Positions 29,610 through 42,800 are shown, counted from the first letter of the stretch. The stretch: 64,000 nucleotides of DNA from Limnomonas spitsbergensis (GCA_037349105.1 JAYJMM010000071.1:868001-932000), one strand, 5' to 3'. Numbers and translations: made by a program. Notes: generated by a model not told the origin, from the sequence alone.

Positions 29610-31980
29610 ATTTTTCACAGGCGAGCGGAGCGTCTCACTTGGTGCATGGGGCAAATGCCCAAAACGTGAAGCTTCGAAATTTGAGTGATGCATTACGATG
29701 TGACCCTCCCTAAAGTACCGGCCATGTACCGGCCATACCCGGGCCATGCACCGGCCATGCACCGTCCATGCATTGCCCATGCATTGCCCATGTGTACGTT
29801 ATGTACCAGTCATGAACGAAAATGTACCAACACCCGCTGGTAGCTACCTCCATTGCTGCTGTGACTGCCTTACAAGTTCGAGGGGCAGTGGCGCGTTTTC
29901 AGTCATGCGTTTTGTGTCATGCGTTTTCAGTTGTGTGTTTTCAGCCATGCCATGCCATGCATGAAATAAACCTCCACAGGAGCGGGGAGGGGGTGAGGAA
30001 ACAGTGCGGCATGAGCCGAAGCAGGCCGGGTCCGCACCGTCACTATCATTACATGAAAAGCAGGCTATAGGCTCCGTTCGCTTGCATTTATGGTTATAGT
30101 TCGCCAGCTGACTCATGGTCCTAGATGTGGGCAGGTATGATGATGTACTGTATGTCTGGTCTGCACGATTTTGTGTACGAGTTTTGTTACATGCACGTAC
30201 ATGTTTTAGCGCAATTTTTGGCATGGTAGGTCCTTCATGATCATGCATATTCAGCCATGCGGCCTCTTTCAGGCATGGTAGCACAATCCGGCTTAGCCTG
30301 CACCGTATCACGCCGTATCTTGCTGTATCGTTCTACCTTGGTAGTGCAATGCGGCTAATCCTGTGCCGTATCGCGCAGCATCGTGCCGTTTTGTGCTGCC
30401 ATGCATTCAGGAGGGTTATGCGGCATGGTATGCGGCATGCGGCACGGTATGCAAGCTCTGGTGTGCAAAGCAACATTGCACCGGGTGTTGGTTATTCCTG
30501 TATATTGTCTCTTTCTGTGTAGGTCACATGAATCAGCACTCAGTAGTCATTGTCATCAACCCCTCCCCTTTCCCTGTCACGCATCCAATGGGTCTCCATG
30601 ATGTTCATGGACATGCTTAACCTGTGACATTATAAATGGCATGCTAGAGTTCATGAGCAAGCCAGGGGTATTGTCCAGGGGTATTCTAGTGCCTTTGGTT
30701 GGCTGCCGGGCAGCCACCACCAGGCTGATTGGAAAGGATGTTTTCTGCTGTATATCAGTTCAGGTTAATAATGGAGCTTCACATGTCAAATTACTGGTAT
30801 GCACAAGTTATGATTTGTTTGCACAGTTTTGGAGGACAAAACGTGTCGGTGTTCATTTACTCATCCCTGTCATCCGATGCCCTCACTTTCATTTTTCCGG
30901 TGTCCCACTTTCCAACACTCACATTATTGGAAAGTATATTTTCCTGTGCAAATTGACTGAAAATGGACAGCATGCAGCATGCACCCTGTCTTGCCAATGC
31001 ATCATACAAAGTTCGTTAGGTCAAAATGCCGTTAAACGAAAAGAAGTGTGCGACTAGGCCAGTGCACGCCAGGTCCCTGGTGTGTGTTTGGTTCCTCTCA
31101 TCAGTCAGCTGATGTGTTTACACAATTTTTTTCATTCTCTTGAAGATCGCTGACCCAGTAGTTTCTCTGGATGTTGATTCTAGGTTGCTTGGCTGTACAT
31201 ATTCTGTTTTCTGTCCTCTGGCAGGCCCAAAACTAGCCTTTTGTTCCTGAATTCGCCCTTTTATATTTACCCGTTATTTTTGCGTGGATGGCGTGTTCAT
31301 GCTATCCCTCTTCGTTTTGTTACTCAAGTTCACCATTTACCGTACGTAATTTTAGCCCTCCCCTCTCCCCATGCGTTGATGCTGTTCTTTTGCAGTAGCC
31401 TTGTAGTCTGTGTGACTTGTGTCAAAAGTTGCCAAGACAATTCCTCATTTTCTACTGCACGCCTTCTCCGGTTCTTTGATCATTGATGCATGATGAGGAT
31501 GCATCCTTAGAATCTGGATAATTGGCATTGCCATCATTCATACGTTCTGTGACTTTGTAAAAATATATAAATTATTAAATTTAGGAAGGAAATTGTTGTC
31601 CAGTGCCAAATGTAGATGGTGTCCAATGGGCCATCTCGTGCCGGTTTCCAAAATTAATTGAAAAATGCAACATTTTACGAAGCCCACGTGAGTTGTGACA
31701 TGCTTTCAAGCATGCATGCCTATAAATCATAAATGGGGTCGAAATCAAAATCTGAAATCTCAGGGCATGTCGGACCGGGTCGGCTCCCTAGTGCTTGACA
31801 ACCAAAATAAAAGGCACTTCAGTTGTGGCCCCGCTTGAGGCATGCATCCCTGCCGACATTCTGTTGTCGTTGATTTGGGTGCCTACCGATGGATCGTTGC
31901 AGAGCTCCCGTCAGAGCCTGACATCTACTTATTAATGCACATAACTCATATTATTCTTTCCTCCCAACTCTTTTTAGTTA
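29610..31980. other. Intergenic, AT-rich
   Basis: A GTACCGGCCAT / ATGCACCGGCC microrepeat lies at 29705-29795 and CCGTATC-type repeats at about 30300-30450. No supported gene. Confidence 0.45.
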
Positions 31981-32035
31981 AGGCGCCCACGCGGCCGAGC
32001 CTTTTTGAGCAGGGCCCAGAGGTGTAATGTCATTG
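31981..32035 (+). mobile_element. LINE 3'-end fragment, plus orientation
   Basis: GGCGCCCACGCGGCCGAGCC, then GAGCAGGGCCCAGAGGTGTA and ATGTCATTGG. This is the common 3' tail of the LINE family, 5'-truncated to about 50 bp. Confidence 0.7.
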
Positions 32036-32164
32036 GCATAACTCACAATATTCCTATAAAATCGCATGCCGTATGAGGTCAAACGTACACCGTGCATTAG
32101 TAATAGCATTCAAGCCGTTGAAAAGCACTCACGTCCCTAACGGTATAAACAGGGGTTAGTGAAG

Positions 32165-32365
32165 ATATGACACCTCTGGGCCATGCTGAAATGAAGCTCG
32201 GTCACGTTGGCAAACAAGAAGTCAGCGAGGAAAGTCAAGGGAGAAGGGCACAAGGTAAGAGGAAAGTAAGGATAGCCAGCTCACCCACTCACCAAACAAC
32301 AAGAACACAAAGGTCAGGCAGGCAGACTGTATCTTCCCCTGGTCTCTGCCCCTGAAGAGACCAGG
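32165..32365 (-). mobile_element. LINE 3' region, second copy
   Basis: About 190 bp matches 33098-33290 block by block: the CACCTCTGGGCC end, GTCAAGGGAGAAG, the CACCAAACAAC / CTCCAAACAACC block, and CCCCTGAAGAGAC. It represents the 3' untranslated end of another truncated minus-strand copy. Confidence 0.7.
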
Positions 32366-32785
32366 GGAATCACTGACAAATGTTAGATGTTGGCTCCAGG
32401 TCTTTCAGAATTGCGGTGACAGTTTATTTTTTTCGTGGACACTAAAAAGTTGTTAATGATTATCGGTACGTGGGAAATCAAGAACTTATCACCACTGGGC
32501 CCTTTCCAAACAAAGGCTGGGCCATGTTGGCGTGCAACCGTCTTGTTGGAACTAAAAGGAAGGGGTTGAAAAGGAGAGGAGGAAACAAAAGAGAAACCAG
32601 GCTGGTAAGCCGCCCCCCAAAAGAAAAGGGAAGGCAGACCTCCTAGACTGGAGTCCAGGCCTCAACGACTTCGACCACATCCTCCACGACAGCCAGGGCC
32701 TCCAGCCCATGCCCGCCCTGGTATAACTTGTGGAAATTAGGCCTCCCACTTCGGCTCCCTTAGCTTCCCCTTGACGATAGGGCTT

Positions 32786-32832
32786 GTCAATGACGTCATG
32801 CTCAAGAGGGCTTGGCCGCGTGGGCGCCTAAC
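32786..32832 (-). mobile_element. LINE 3'-tail fragment with internal deletion
   Basis: GTCAATGACGTCATGCTCAA followed by GAGGGCTTGGCCGCGTGGGC. The TACACCTCTGGGCCC part of the tail is missing. Confidence 0.55.
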
Positions 32833-33097
32833 TACAGAGTTTGGAGGAAAGAACGAAACAGCCAAGGGGGGCATGGGGGAAAAGGATGAAAAGTGGGGAA
32901 TAAAGTGAAGGGACAGACAAAAGGCTGGAAAATAAAGACAAAGGCAGGGCATGTGATGCAGAAATGTAGCACATCGTCCACATGCTTGCTGTCTCCCATT
33001 GCCCAACACCGCTGGCAGTAGTGTGCCTCACGTTGCTGACCGCTGCGCCATCCTCTAGGGCCCGCTGTGCTCAAGGCGCCGAGTCGCAGCCTAAATT

Positions 33098-35477
33098 GAT
33101 GACGTTACACCTCTGGGCCCTGCTTAAATAAAGCTCGGCCACGTCGGCAAGCATAAAGTCAGCTAGGAGAGTCAAGGGAGAAGACACAAGAGGAAAGAAA
33201 GGAAAGAAAGTTCACCCTCCAAACAACCAGAGCAACAACAAAAAGGTCAAGCAAATTGTATTTCCTGCCCCTGAAGAGACTAGCCTTTTAAAACCTCAAC
33301 TGCAAGTACAGTACTACAAGTTCCACAAAAGCCAGGTCCTCCTACTTCTGCCTGCAGACAATCCTACTTCCTGTCTCGTAGGGAGGAAAAAGGAAAGGAA
33401 GTAAAAGAAAGAGGAAAGACAGAGAGGAGCATATAGGACAAAGACCCCCCCCCACACACCCAGAAAACGGAAAGGCGGACCGAAGGTTCCCGCCCCTGTA
33501 AGCAAGAGAGAGAAAAAGGGAAAGGTAGCTCCCTCATGACTCGCCAACTGGCGGCGGACGCTGGGAGCCCCGCTGCCTGGCGCAGGTGCTGCAGAAAGCT
33601 GGACTGTAGCTTGTTGTGGAGGTAGTGATGCGGTCGGAGGTGTCCGGCGGCCCACACCACATCAACGTAGTTAGCTGCAGGCGCTGCGTATGTGGCAGCC
33701 AGCCGGACGCGAGTAGGCAATATATGTCTCAGACGCACCTTGGCTGTCATACAGCGGATACGCTGCAGCTCAGCAGCCAGAGGCGCCTCTCTTCCCTGCA
33801 GGGCCTTCCTCATGCTACCGCTCTCGTGCTGAATGTTGCCCAAGAACTTGAATTCTCGGCAACGCTTCAGCACTGTCCGGTCGGGGCCATACACGCAGAT
33901 ATGGGCTGGTTGCCGGCGCTGCGCTGCTAAGCGGCTGCCGAACTCCAAAATTTCTGTCTTGCTGACATTGACCTGGAGCTGTTTAGCCGCTGCATATTCA
34001 TGCAGGGCATCTAGCATGCGTTGCAGCCCTGCCGAACTGCCAGCTAGTAGGGAGAGATCCTCTGCATGTAACAGGCACCTTCATCGTCGCCCCGCCTCCC
34101 GGATGTAAAGGCTGAAGAGCAGGGGGATCAGAGGGCAGCCCTGCTTGATGCCTCTGGTGCAAGGCACGGGGCCAGTTCTCTTATGGCCATCTGTGAGCGT
34201 GTGGACTACACCCTCATTGAACACTTGCACAGCCCGTAACAGACCTGAAGGCGTATGAAGGTGCTCTGACAAATGTAGCCACAGCTGCTCATGTGGCACT
34301 CTGTCATGATAGGCCTTGGTGAAGTCCACAAAGGCCACGTGCAGCTTGCCGCGGCCGCTAGCTGCCCGTTGTGCATGAACGACATGCCTGAGGAGGAAAG
34401 CAGCCTGAAGCGTGCTACAGCACCGTTGAATCCAAAGTGCTCTGGAGGGACGTGGCCGTACAAGCACGCCCAGTCATCAGTGATGGCAGGGAGCATGCTA
34501 GCATACAGCCGGTACAGCACACTAGTGATGGCAATGGGCCTTCAATAACCGGAATGAAGGGGGTCGCCCTTCTTGTAAATGTTCTGAATCCTTACGGGCT
34601 GCCAGGCACTAGGCATCCCCCCCCTCACCGCCATAGAAGTCATCCATTCATGCAGTAGGTCCCTGAGCACGTGCCGATGCTCCTCCTCGGAATTATCCAC
34701 TACCACGGCCAGTTTGATGAAGGGAGTCGCCATACCGTCTAGGCCCGCCGCGGTGTGCACGCCCATGCGGGAGAAGGCCCTTTCGAAGCAGGAGGCAAGT
34801 TGTTCAGCTGACATGCCTAGATCCTCCGGCTGAGCATTCCCATGGGGCTGATGTGGCGGTGCAGGACAAGGGGGGTCGTGGCGGTAAACTGCTGCTGCAG
34901 GTGTGCCTCCCACCTGTGGGAGGAGACAGCTGTGGTGGGGCAGGTCTGCCGCCTGTCTTGTAGCTACTCCCGATATACCGGTACGCTGCATTCCTGACGC
35001 TGTCATCTGTCCGCTATAGCCGCTGCCATATGGCATGTGTAATGCCGGCAGCGACGGTAGACTGTGGACTCGTACCGTTGCCTGGCTGTTTTGCACTCTG
35101 GACCTGGGGCACTCCTGAGGGACATTGCTCGCAAATGAGCATCAGCTTTCTGGACCTCCTCATCCCACCATGAAGGGCGCTGACGCTGTCCGCGGATGGC
35201 GTGTGGCCTGGCTGTGCGCGTCAAGCCAGCAGCTTCGGCTGGATTCCAAACTGCGACCGTGAGCGCCGCTGCGGCTGCCTCGTTGTCACCTGCCGCAATG
35301 GCCATGCCGAACCGCTGTGGGCCCTGCTCATCGCGGGCCAGCGCGCCGCTGTAAATGCCTGCCTTATCAGATCTCCATTACAGAATCGCCCGGCTGCTGC
35401 CTGCTGGATTGCCAACACCAGGCTGACCTCCACCCACATCTATTCCGCTGTCTGCCGGATACTCGAGGAGCCTGAGT
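33098..35477 (-). mobile_element. Degenerate 5'-truncated LINE with reverse transcriptase
   Basis: The minus strand encodes, in order, a linker (RPSWWDEEVQKADAHLRAM, about 35160), RT fingers (AGLDGMATPFIKLA; NIYKKGDPLHSGY then RPIAITSVLYRL), motif A (HVAFVDFTKAYHDRVPHEQL, about 34330), motif B (GIKQGCPLIPLLFSLYI, about 34110), motif C (LLHAEDLSLLAG, about 34060), then NVSKTEILEFGSR and a thumb-like region. This is a non-LTR retrotransposon RT. It is dead: the catalytic YADD is HAED, motif A has an extra His, in-frame TGAs lie at about 34542 and 34081, and the reading frame changes at least twice. The 3' end is at about 33098 with the family tail. The 5' end stops at another copy's tail (35480); no endonuclease domain remains. 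Confidence 0.85.
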
Positions 35478-35560
35478 ATGTCAATGACGTTACACCTCTG
35501 GGCCCTGCTCAAGAGGGCTCAACCTCGGCGTGGGCGCCCGACTCAGTTCAGATGGCAGAA
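35478..35560 (-). mobile_element. LINE 3'-tail fragment next to the RT copy
   Basis: GTCAATGACGTTACACCTCT then GGGCCCTGCTCAAGAGGGCT and GGCGTGGGCGCCC. This is another family 3' tail, abutting the truncated 5' end of the longer copy. Confidence 0.7.
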
Positions 35561-36055
35561 AAGAAGAAACTTTAAGGTGGAGGGGGGGAGAAGGAACAAA
35601 AGGAAAGGCTGGGAAGGCAACACTGTACGCACATAAGCGCATTCCTTGCTGTTGGTGAGGCTCCTGGAGTGCAGACATGTGTGCGGTGGCAGGATCTCCG
35701 GGGTCCCCCCCAACCAGACGAGTCCAGCTGCGGCTGCTCCTATGCAGAGCCCACCTCTGGGTTGGGCAGGCCCCCTGGACGGAACCGCAGTCTTTTACCA
35801 GTTGTACCGGGGCAGGATTGGAATGGGTGGGATGCACAATTGTTTTTCCGGAACCGTCATTATTTGCATCAGACTCTGCGCAGGCATGCACCGCGTAGGA
35901 AGTTATTTTATGGTTCAGCATCATGCAGCAACATTTAGGACTTTGAAATTAACGTGTATGCAGAACATTTGGGAACTAATTTAAACCCGAATAATGGCAC
36001 CACCTTCAAGCCACTTCAAAAAAGGTTTGAACCTGCTGTAATAGCGCACGCACAC

Positions 36056-36405
36056 AGGGCAGGACACGAGGCTGGACAGGAGGCAAGACAGGAGGCAGGA
36101 CAGGTGGCAAGGCAGGAGGTAGGGCAGGTGGCAGGACACGAGGCTGGACAGGAGACAGGACAGGAGGTAGGGCAGGCGGCAGGGCAGGAGGCAGGGCAGG
36201 TGGCAGGACAAGAGGCAGGGCAGGAGGCAGGACGTGTGGTAGGACAGGAGGCAGGGCAGGAGGCAGGGCAGGAGGCAAGACAAGAGGCAGGGCAGGAGGC
36301 AGGACGGGAGACAGGACAGGAGGCAGGACAAGAGGCAGGACAAGAGGCAGGGCATGAGGCAGGGCAAGGGGCAAGACATGTGGTAGGGCAGGGCAGGGCA
36401 GGACA
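36056..36405. repeat. 12-bp minisatellite AGGCAGGGCAGG
   Basis: About 28 units of AGGCAGGRCAGG-type sequence. The 12-bp period keeps several frames open (Gly-Gln-Glu-Ala-rich on plus; Pro/Cys/Leu-rich on minus). Minus-strand sequence just before it reads RGRSLEEKLNNALS, so it may also have grown from a coding edge. Confidence 0.85.
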
Positions 36406-36429
36406 GGGCATTGTTGAGCTTCTCCTCCA

Positions 36430-37341
36430 GAGAGCGCCCTCGGATGCGAGACCCTGAGCCCATGTAGCGCACCTGGCGTTCATAACGGCCACCAGGTCAG
36501 TAGAAGCGGCCCCTCGCACCTGCACGTGGGGAGTGCTCTCCGCATATTGAGTGCAGTCGTGCTTGAAAAAGACACATAGCTGTCCCTGTCTGGCATGCCC
36601 TCCCTCATGCGCATCACGATGAACCGGCCAGGGCAGCCATTGACCATCATGGAGCAGCTGCAGCAGCTGTACCACTTGGGACCGCATTGGACCCAGCCTC
36701 CTCTGACTATGCCAGCCTTTGTCACACGTTGGCTGTTCTCGGCCGGCCACATGAGCTTGCCACCTCCTGCCGTCGGCGCCGGTGCTGGTGTTGGCGCTGA
36801 TGCTGCAGTTCTGTCACCTCCTGTCATGTTACTGACTCCTGAATCAGGAAAACCGTCCTCTGTCCTCCCTACATCGTCCGTCCCATCCTAGGACGTCGTG
36901 GGGGTGGGTGTGCCTGATGCAGACAGCTCGCCACTTCCAGACGCACGCGCCTCTTGACCTTGCCGCTGTTGGGTCTTTCCATGCTCAAGTGTGAATGGTA
37001 ATAATGCGCATGCGTCTTGAGGACAGCCTTCAACGCATGGTGCGCTGTGGGCAGCAATGTCTCGCCTTGGGGATTGAGAATCTGAGAGTCTACAAAGGCG
37101 GCATCGATGAGCAAGGTGCTGACCCTGCCCATGGGCTTGCACTGGAGGCTGCCATCCAGAAGGTCTTGTTAGCCAGGTGTCTATCCTGATCAGCAGATAC
37201 CTGGTCTACGTTCAAGGAGCAGCACTTAATACTTTGCAGCTTGAGCTTTGCACCATGCCCCTCCATGCATATGTCAAGCTGAGATGTGTTGGCGATGAGC
37301 CATAGAGACAGCAGCAGGGGGGAAGGCGTGGAATGGTGCAA
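36430..37341 (-). pseudogene. Decayed minus-strand coding region, unrecognised
   Basis: Protein-like stretches occur in successive frames: QLDICMEGHGAKLKLQSIKC, then MGRVSTLLIDAAFVDSQILN and AHHALKAVLKTHAHYYHSHL, then GGWVQCGPKWYSCCSCSMMV with NGCPGRF (a possible zinc-ribbon-like Cys pattern), then SRIRGRSLEEKLNNALS. Frame changes and a stop at 36869 separate them. It could be a spliced gene with unseen junctions or a decayed transposon gene. Family unknown. Confidence 0.35.
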
Positions 37342-37854
37342 GAAGCGGAGGATGTGTAGGCTAGATGGTTAATAATGGCTTTATTCAGGTCGCAAGCTCT
37401 ATGATCAACACCCAAGTGGAATCACACACGTGTCGTCGTGGTTTAGCCGTTGAAACTTGCGTTTTTTCACGCAGAGCGGTGACTAAGGGCGTTGAAACTT
37501 TGAATCTGGTCGTTCGCAATCGTGTTTTTCCACGCCGTAAACCAAAACTGTTTCCACTGAAACCCGTGAAGTTCACAGCATACTTCATGGTGCCAGAGGT
37601 CTGATCTAGGGGCGCCGATCCGTTCTGCGACGATTCGTGACCTCGGAACCACAAGTGTCGCCGCTTATTTTGATCTGGCAATAGAAATTGCGTCTTTAAT
37701 GAAGAACGATCTTTCGCGCTGAGATGGTTCCTTAAACCAAGAGGTAAGCAACTCACAGAATAGCTTAAAACTGGTCATCGACGAGGTATAGGCTATTCTC
37801 GAATGCTTGGTTTCAGAAAGGCCTAAACCGTGACGGTTGCCCGACAGAATACCA

Positions 37855-38790
37855 GTGGAAACACATATAAGTCTGTCACTCAAACTCTAATACAGTACGT
37901 ATACCAGATTTCTTACAACCACATTAGAGATCGCCCAACGCACAGCAACATTGTGTGGGGGGGAAAGGTAGGAATTGACAAATAGCCATGAGACCCGCGA
38001 GTTCTATTCACTTGAGGTCGACTGCGCCCTGTCAAACGCTTAATATTTAGTGAGGAGGCTCAATGAAGCAATTACAGGGGTTGTGGAAGTTCCCGCTCAG
38101 GGCAAAACGTGTGTTTGCTTGACAATGAACGTTTGTGTTTTAACTCTTCATAGTTGCTCCTTATTTACGATTTTCATGATCCTAGCACAAAGCAGTCGAC
38201 CTCAAGTGGAGGGAACTCGCGGGTCTCGTGGATAATTCACCACGTCGGGACCTTTGCCTCTCCGGCCAAGCTTGCGACGTAGAGGTCATTCATATACCTT
38301 TACAATAGGCTGTGTGTCGAAATTAGGCCTGCTATTGTCTTCTTCGCATGGTCACACTGTGTCTGGCATGTCTGGCACGTGTGTGAATTATGACCAGGTA
38401 CAATTGTGCATTTCAGCAGCGTTCTGCATCATGTAGCCTGGGCAATGCCTAAGCCCTTGTGAAATGACGTAATACAGGTACAGAACTGCACTCGTATTGC
38501 ATGACAGCCGCGTTGCATAGACATAGCCCTGAACGACGCTCGTGAGCGCTCGGGAGTGCTTACGAGACTTGCTGGACCCGGTCTGGACATGAAGGACGAT
38601 TCATATAAATTGATCAATTATCATGGAACTGATAAACTAGAGGAGACGTGAGAGCAAGCTAAAACCTACGTTTTGAGTACCCCAAACGTTGCTGTGCCAA
38701 CGTCATACGCTTAGGGTACGCTTAGGGTGTAGGACTGCCAGCCCAAGAATTGATGCACCTCGCGTAGCCAGCATTAGCATACTTTGTGAG
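37855..38790. repeat. Left arm of an 8-kb-spaced inverted repeat
   Basis: 37855-37940 plus 38697-38790 is the reverse complement of about 46145-46300. Key blocks are ATTAGAGATCGCCCAACG, CATACGCTTAGGGT and CAGCCCAAGAATT. The left arm is interrupted by the 756-bp element at 37941. The right arm is not. Confidence 0.8.
37941..38696. mobile_element. Inverted-repeat DNA transposon, 756 bp, with empty site in window
   Basis: Ends CACAGCAACATT and AACGTTGCTGTG are inverted repeats. A 6-bp duplication CCAACG flanks it (37935-37940 and 38697-38702). The inverted paralogous copy at about 46205 has the single uninterrupted CCAACG, so the boundaries are exact. A second, inner inverted pair (about 37991-38028 and 38187-38225, sharing CTTGAGGTCGACTGC) suggests a foldback structure. 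No transposase frame. Confidence 0.85.
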
Positions 38791-38816
38791 TCGAGCAATT
38801 TTAGGTGGGCACCTGA

Positions 38817-39090
38817 GCTTTCATAAAACGCCGAAGGAGTTTAGGGTTGGGAGTTAGTTTGGCCATCAATAGAAACCTTCGACAAGAGTTGCGCAACGTA
38901 CTGCGCCACACGGCGAATTGTGTAGCGAGAAACAAATTCATCGATGCGGAGGAACTCTTTGAAGACGCCATAGATGCCCAGGAGTGGCTCATCCAGGAGA
39001 AGGAGGACGAGGATATTGGATTATTTGGATTACTCCTGGCTGCTGATGCCGAAATGGCCTTACACGCAACAGCAGCAGGTCTCAAGCAGG
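38817..39090 (+). CDS. Possible exon, acidic helical protein
   Basis: The frame after TGA at 38814 reads SLAINRNLRQELRNVLRHTA, NCVARNKFIDAEELFEDAID, AQEWLIQEKEDEDIGLFGLL and DAEMALHATAAGLKQ. Amphipathic, charge-rich helices look protein-like and unlike the repeat DNA that follows. No ATG or clear acceptor fixes the start. A junction near 39084 is possible. No family recognised. Confidence 0.4.
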
Positions 39091-39129
39091 CAGTTAATTA
39101 CCGGCACAATGTGTGCAGGACAGCAGATA

Positions 39130-39720
39130 TCAGATGCCGTGAGAACGATGCATGCAGTAGCTACCCGCATGCATGCCAAAACACCTTCCGCATGCAGTTG
39201 CTCCCCGCAGGCAAGCCGGCTCCCCATTCCAATGACAACACCCTGCCTGCACGCAGAGCATCCCACTGGCACGACAGCACTCCGCATGCATGTAGAAGCG
39301 TTCCACCGGCAGGACAGCACCCTGCCAGCATGCAAAGCACCCAGCGGGCATAACATGCGCCCGGCCATACGGATTGCACCCTGCGTGCATGCAGTTGCGC
39401 CACACGGGCACGACAACTCCTTGCCTACATATGGCCCCGCCAGCACGACAGCACCCTGCTTGCATGCATGCACCGCACTGGCATGACAGCAACGGCATGC
39501 ATACAAAGGTCCCCGACATCATGACAACACCCTGCTTGCTTGCATAGCACCCTGCATGCATGCATATGGCTCCGACAGCACGACAGTACCTGCTGGCATG
39601 CATAGTACCCCACCTGTATGACAGCACCCCACCATGCGTGCCTGCAGTAGCGCCCCACCGGCACAACCCCACTGATATGCACGGCATGCATGCTGATGCA
39701 GCTTGGCCCCACCTACCTCT
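39130..39720. repeat. Degenerate ~38-40-bp tandem repeat
   Basis: Diverged units containing GCATGCATGCA, CCCACTGGCACGACAGCAC and CCTGC. It appears to be the older flank of the homogeneous array that follows. Confidence 0.7.
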
Positions 39721-39879
39721 GGCAGAATGACATACGGTACACTGTATGCATGATGCCTATCTACCTACCTCACTGGCATGCACTTCCTGTGGGCAACAAA
39801 ACAGCCACACCCACTGGCATTAACTACATGCACCCTGTAGCACCCTCACCCCCACAGACATGCTCTGCCTGCACATTGC

Positions 39880-42800
39880 CGCACCGCCGCACGCACTGGC
39901 ATGTACTGCCTGTGCGCAGCAACACCATTGCACCCACTGGCATGTACTGCCTGTGTGCAGCAACACCACTGCACCCACTGGCATGTACTGCATGTGCACA
40001 GCAGCACCACTGTACCCACTGGCATGTACTGCATGTGCGCAGCAACACCACTGCACCCACTAGCATGCACTGCCAGTGTGCAGCAGCACCACATCACCCA
40101 ATGACATGCACTGCCTGTGCGGCAGCACCACTGCACCCAATGGCATGTACTGCATGTACTGCATGTGCGCAGCAGCACCACTGCACCCAATGGCATGTAC
40201 TGCCTGTGCGCGGCAGCACCACTGCACCAACTGGCATGTACTGCCTGTGCGCAGCAGCACCACTGCACCCAATGGCATGTACTGCATGTGCGCAGCAACA
40301 CCACTGCACCCACTAGCATGCACTGTCTGTGCGCAGCAGCACCACTGCACCCAATGGCATGTACTGCCTGTGCGCCTCAGCTCCACTGCACCCAATGGCA
40401 TGTACTGCCTGTGCGCAGCAACACCACTGCACCCACTAGCATGCACTGCCTGTGCGCAGCAGCACCACTGCACCCAATGGCATGTACTGCATGTGCGCCT
40501 CAGCTCCACTGCACCCTCTGGCATGCATTGCATGTGCGCAGCAACACCACTGCACCCACTGGCATGCACTGCCTGTGCGCAGCAGCACCACTGCACCCAC
40601 TGGCATGCACTGCATGTGCGCAGCTTCACCACCGCACCCACTGGCATGCACTGTGTGTGCACAGCAGCACCACTGCACCCACTGGCATGCACTGCTTGTG
40701 CGCAGCAGCACCATTGCACCCACTGGCATGCATTGCGTGTTTGCTACAGTACCGCAGCACACACTGACATGCAACATATACACGGTGATGCATTGCCGTA
40801 CCCACTGGCATGTACTGCCTGTGTGCAGCAGCAACACTGCACCCACTGGTATGTACTGCCTGTGCACAGCAGCACCACTGCACCCACTGGCATGTACTGC
40901 CTGTGCACAGCAGCACCACTGCACCCACTGGCATGCAGTGCATGTGTGCTACAGTACCGCAGCACACACTAACATGCAACAAATACATGGTGATGCATTG
41001 CCGTACCCACTGGCATGTACTACCTGTGTGCAGCAGCACCACTGCACCCACTGGCATGTACTGCCTGTGCACAGCAGCACCACAGCACCCACTGGCATGT
41101 ACTGCATGTGTGCTACAGTACCGCAGCACACACTAACATGCAACAAATAGATGGTGATGCATCGCCGTACCCACTGGCATGTACTACCTGTGTGCAGCAG
41201 CACCACTGCACCCACTGGCATGTACTGCCTGTGCACAGCAGCACCACTGCACCCACTGGCATGCAGTGCATGTGTGCTACAGTACCGCAGCACACACTGA
41301 CATGCAACATATACACGGTGATGCATCGCCGTACCCACTGGCATGTACTACCTGTGTGCAGCAACACCACTGCACCCACTAGCATGTACTGCCTGTGTGC
41401 AGCAACACCACAGCACCCACTGGCATGTACTGCCTGTGTGCAGCAACACCACTGCACCCACTGGCATGTACTGCCTGTGTGCAGCAACACCACTGCACCC
41501 ACTGGCATGTACTGCCTGTGTGCAGCAACACCACTGCACCCACTGGCATGTACTGCCTGTGCGCAGCAGCACCACTGCACCCACTGGCATGTACTGCCTG
41601 TGTGCAGCAACACCACAGCACCCACTGGCATGTACTGCCTGTGTGCAGCAACACCACTGCACCCACTGGCATGTACTGCCTGTGCGCAGCAACACCACAG
41701 CACCCACTGGCATGTACTGCCTGTGTGCAGCAACACCACTGCACCCACTGGCATGTACTGCCTGTGCGCAGCAACACCACTGCACCCAATGGCATGTACT
41801 GCATGTGCGCAGCAGCACCACAGCACCCACTGACATGTACTGCCTGTGCGCAGCAGCACCACTGCACCCACTGACATGCACTGCCAGTGTGCAGCAGCAC
41901 CACAGCACCCACTGACATGCACTGCCTGTGCGCAGCAGCACCACTGCACCCACTGGCATGAACTGCCTGTGCACAGCAGCACCACTGCACCCACTAGCAT
42001 GCACTGCATGTGTGCAGCAGCACCACTGCACCCAATGGCATGTACTGCCTGTGCGCAGCAGCACCACTGCACCCAATGGCATGTACTGCCTGTGCGCAGC
42101 AGCACCACTGCACCCAATGGCATGTACTGCCTGTGCGCAGCAGCACCACTGCAACCACTAGCATGTACTGCCTGTGTGCAGCAGCACCACTGCACCCACT
42201 GGCATGTACTGCCTGTGCACAGCAGCACGACTGTACCCAATGGCATGTACTGCCTGTGCGCAGCACCACCACTGCACCCACTGGCATGTACTGCCTGTGC
42301 GCAGCAACACCATTGCACCCACTAGCATGCACTGCCAGTGTGCAGCAGCACCACAGCACCCACTGACATGCACTGCCTGTGCGCAGCAGCACCACTGCAC
42401 CCACTGGCATGTACTGCCTGTGCACAGCAGCACCACTGCACCCTCTGGCATGCATTGCATGTGCGCAGCAACACCACTGCACCCACTGGCATGCACTGCA
42501 TGTGCGCAACAGCACCACCGCACCCACTGGCATGCACAGCCTGTGCGCAGCATTACCACCGCACCCACTAGCATGCACTGTATGTGCACAGCAGCACCAC
42601 TGCACCCAATGTCATGCACTGCATGTGCGCAGCAGCACCACTGCACCCAATGGCATGCACTGCATGTGTGCTACAGTACTGCAGCACACACTGACAGGCA
42701 ACATATACACGGTGATGCATTGCCGTACCCACTGGCAAGTACTGCCTGTGCACAGCAGCAACACTGCACCCACTGGTATGTACTGCCTGTGCACAGCAGC

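Noticed and set aside
35954..36750. Gly-Gln-Glu-Ala and Pro-Cys-rich frames around 36.1-36.4 kb
   Set aside because: 12-bp minisatellite.
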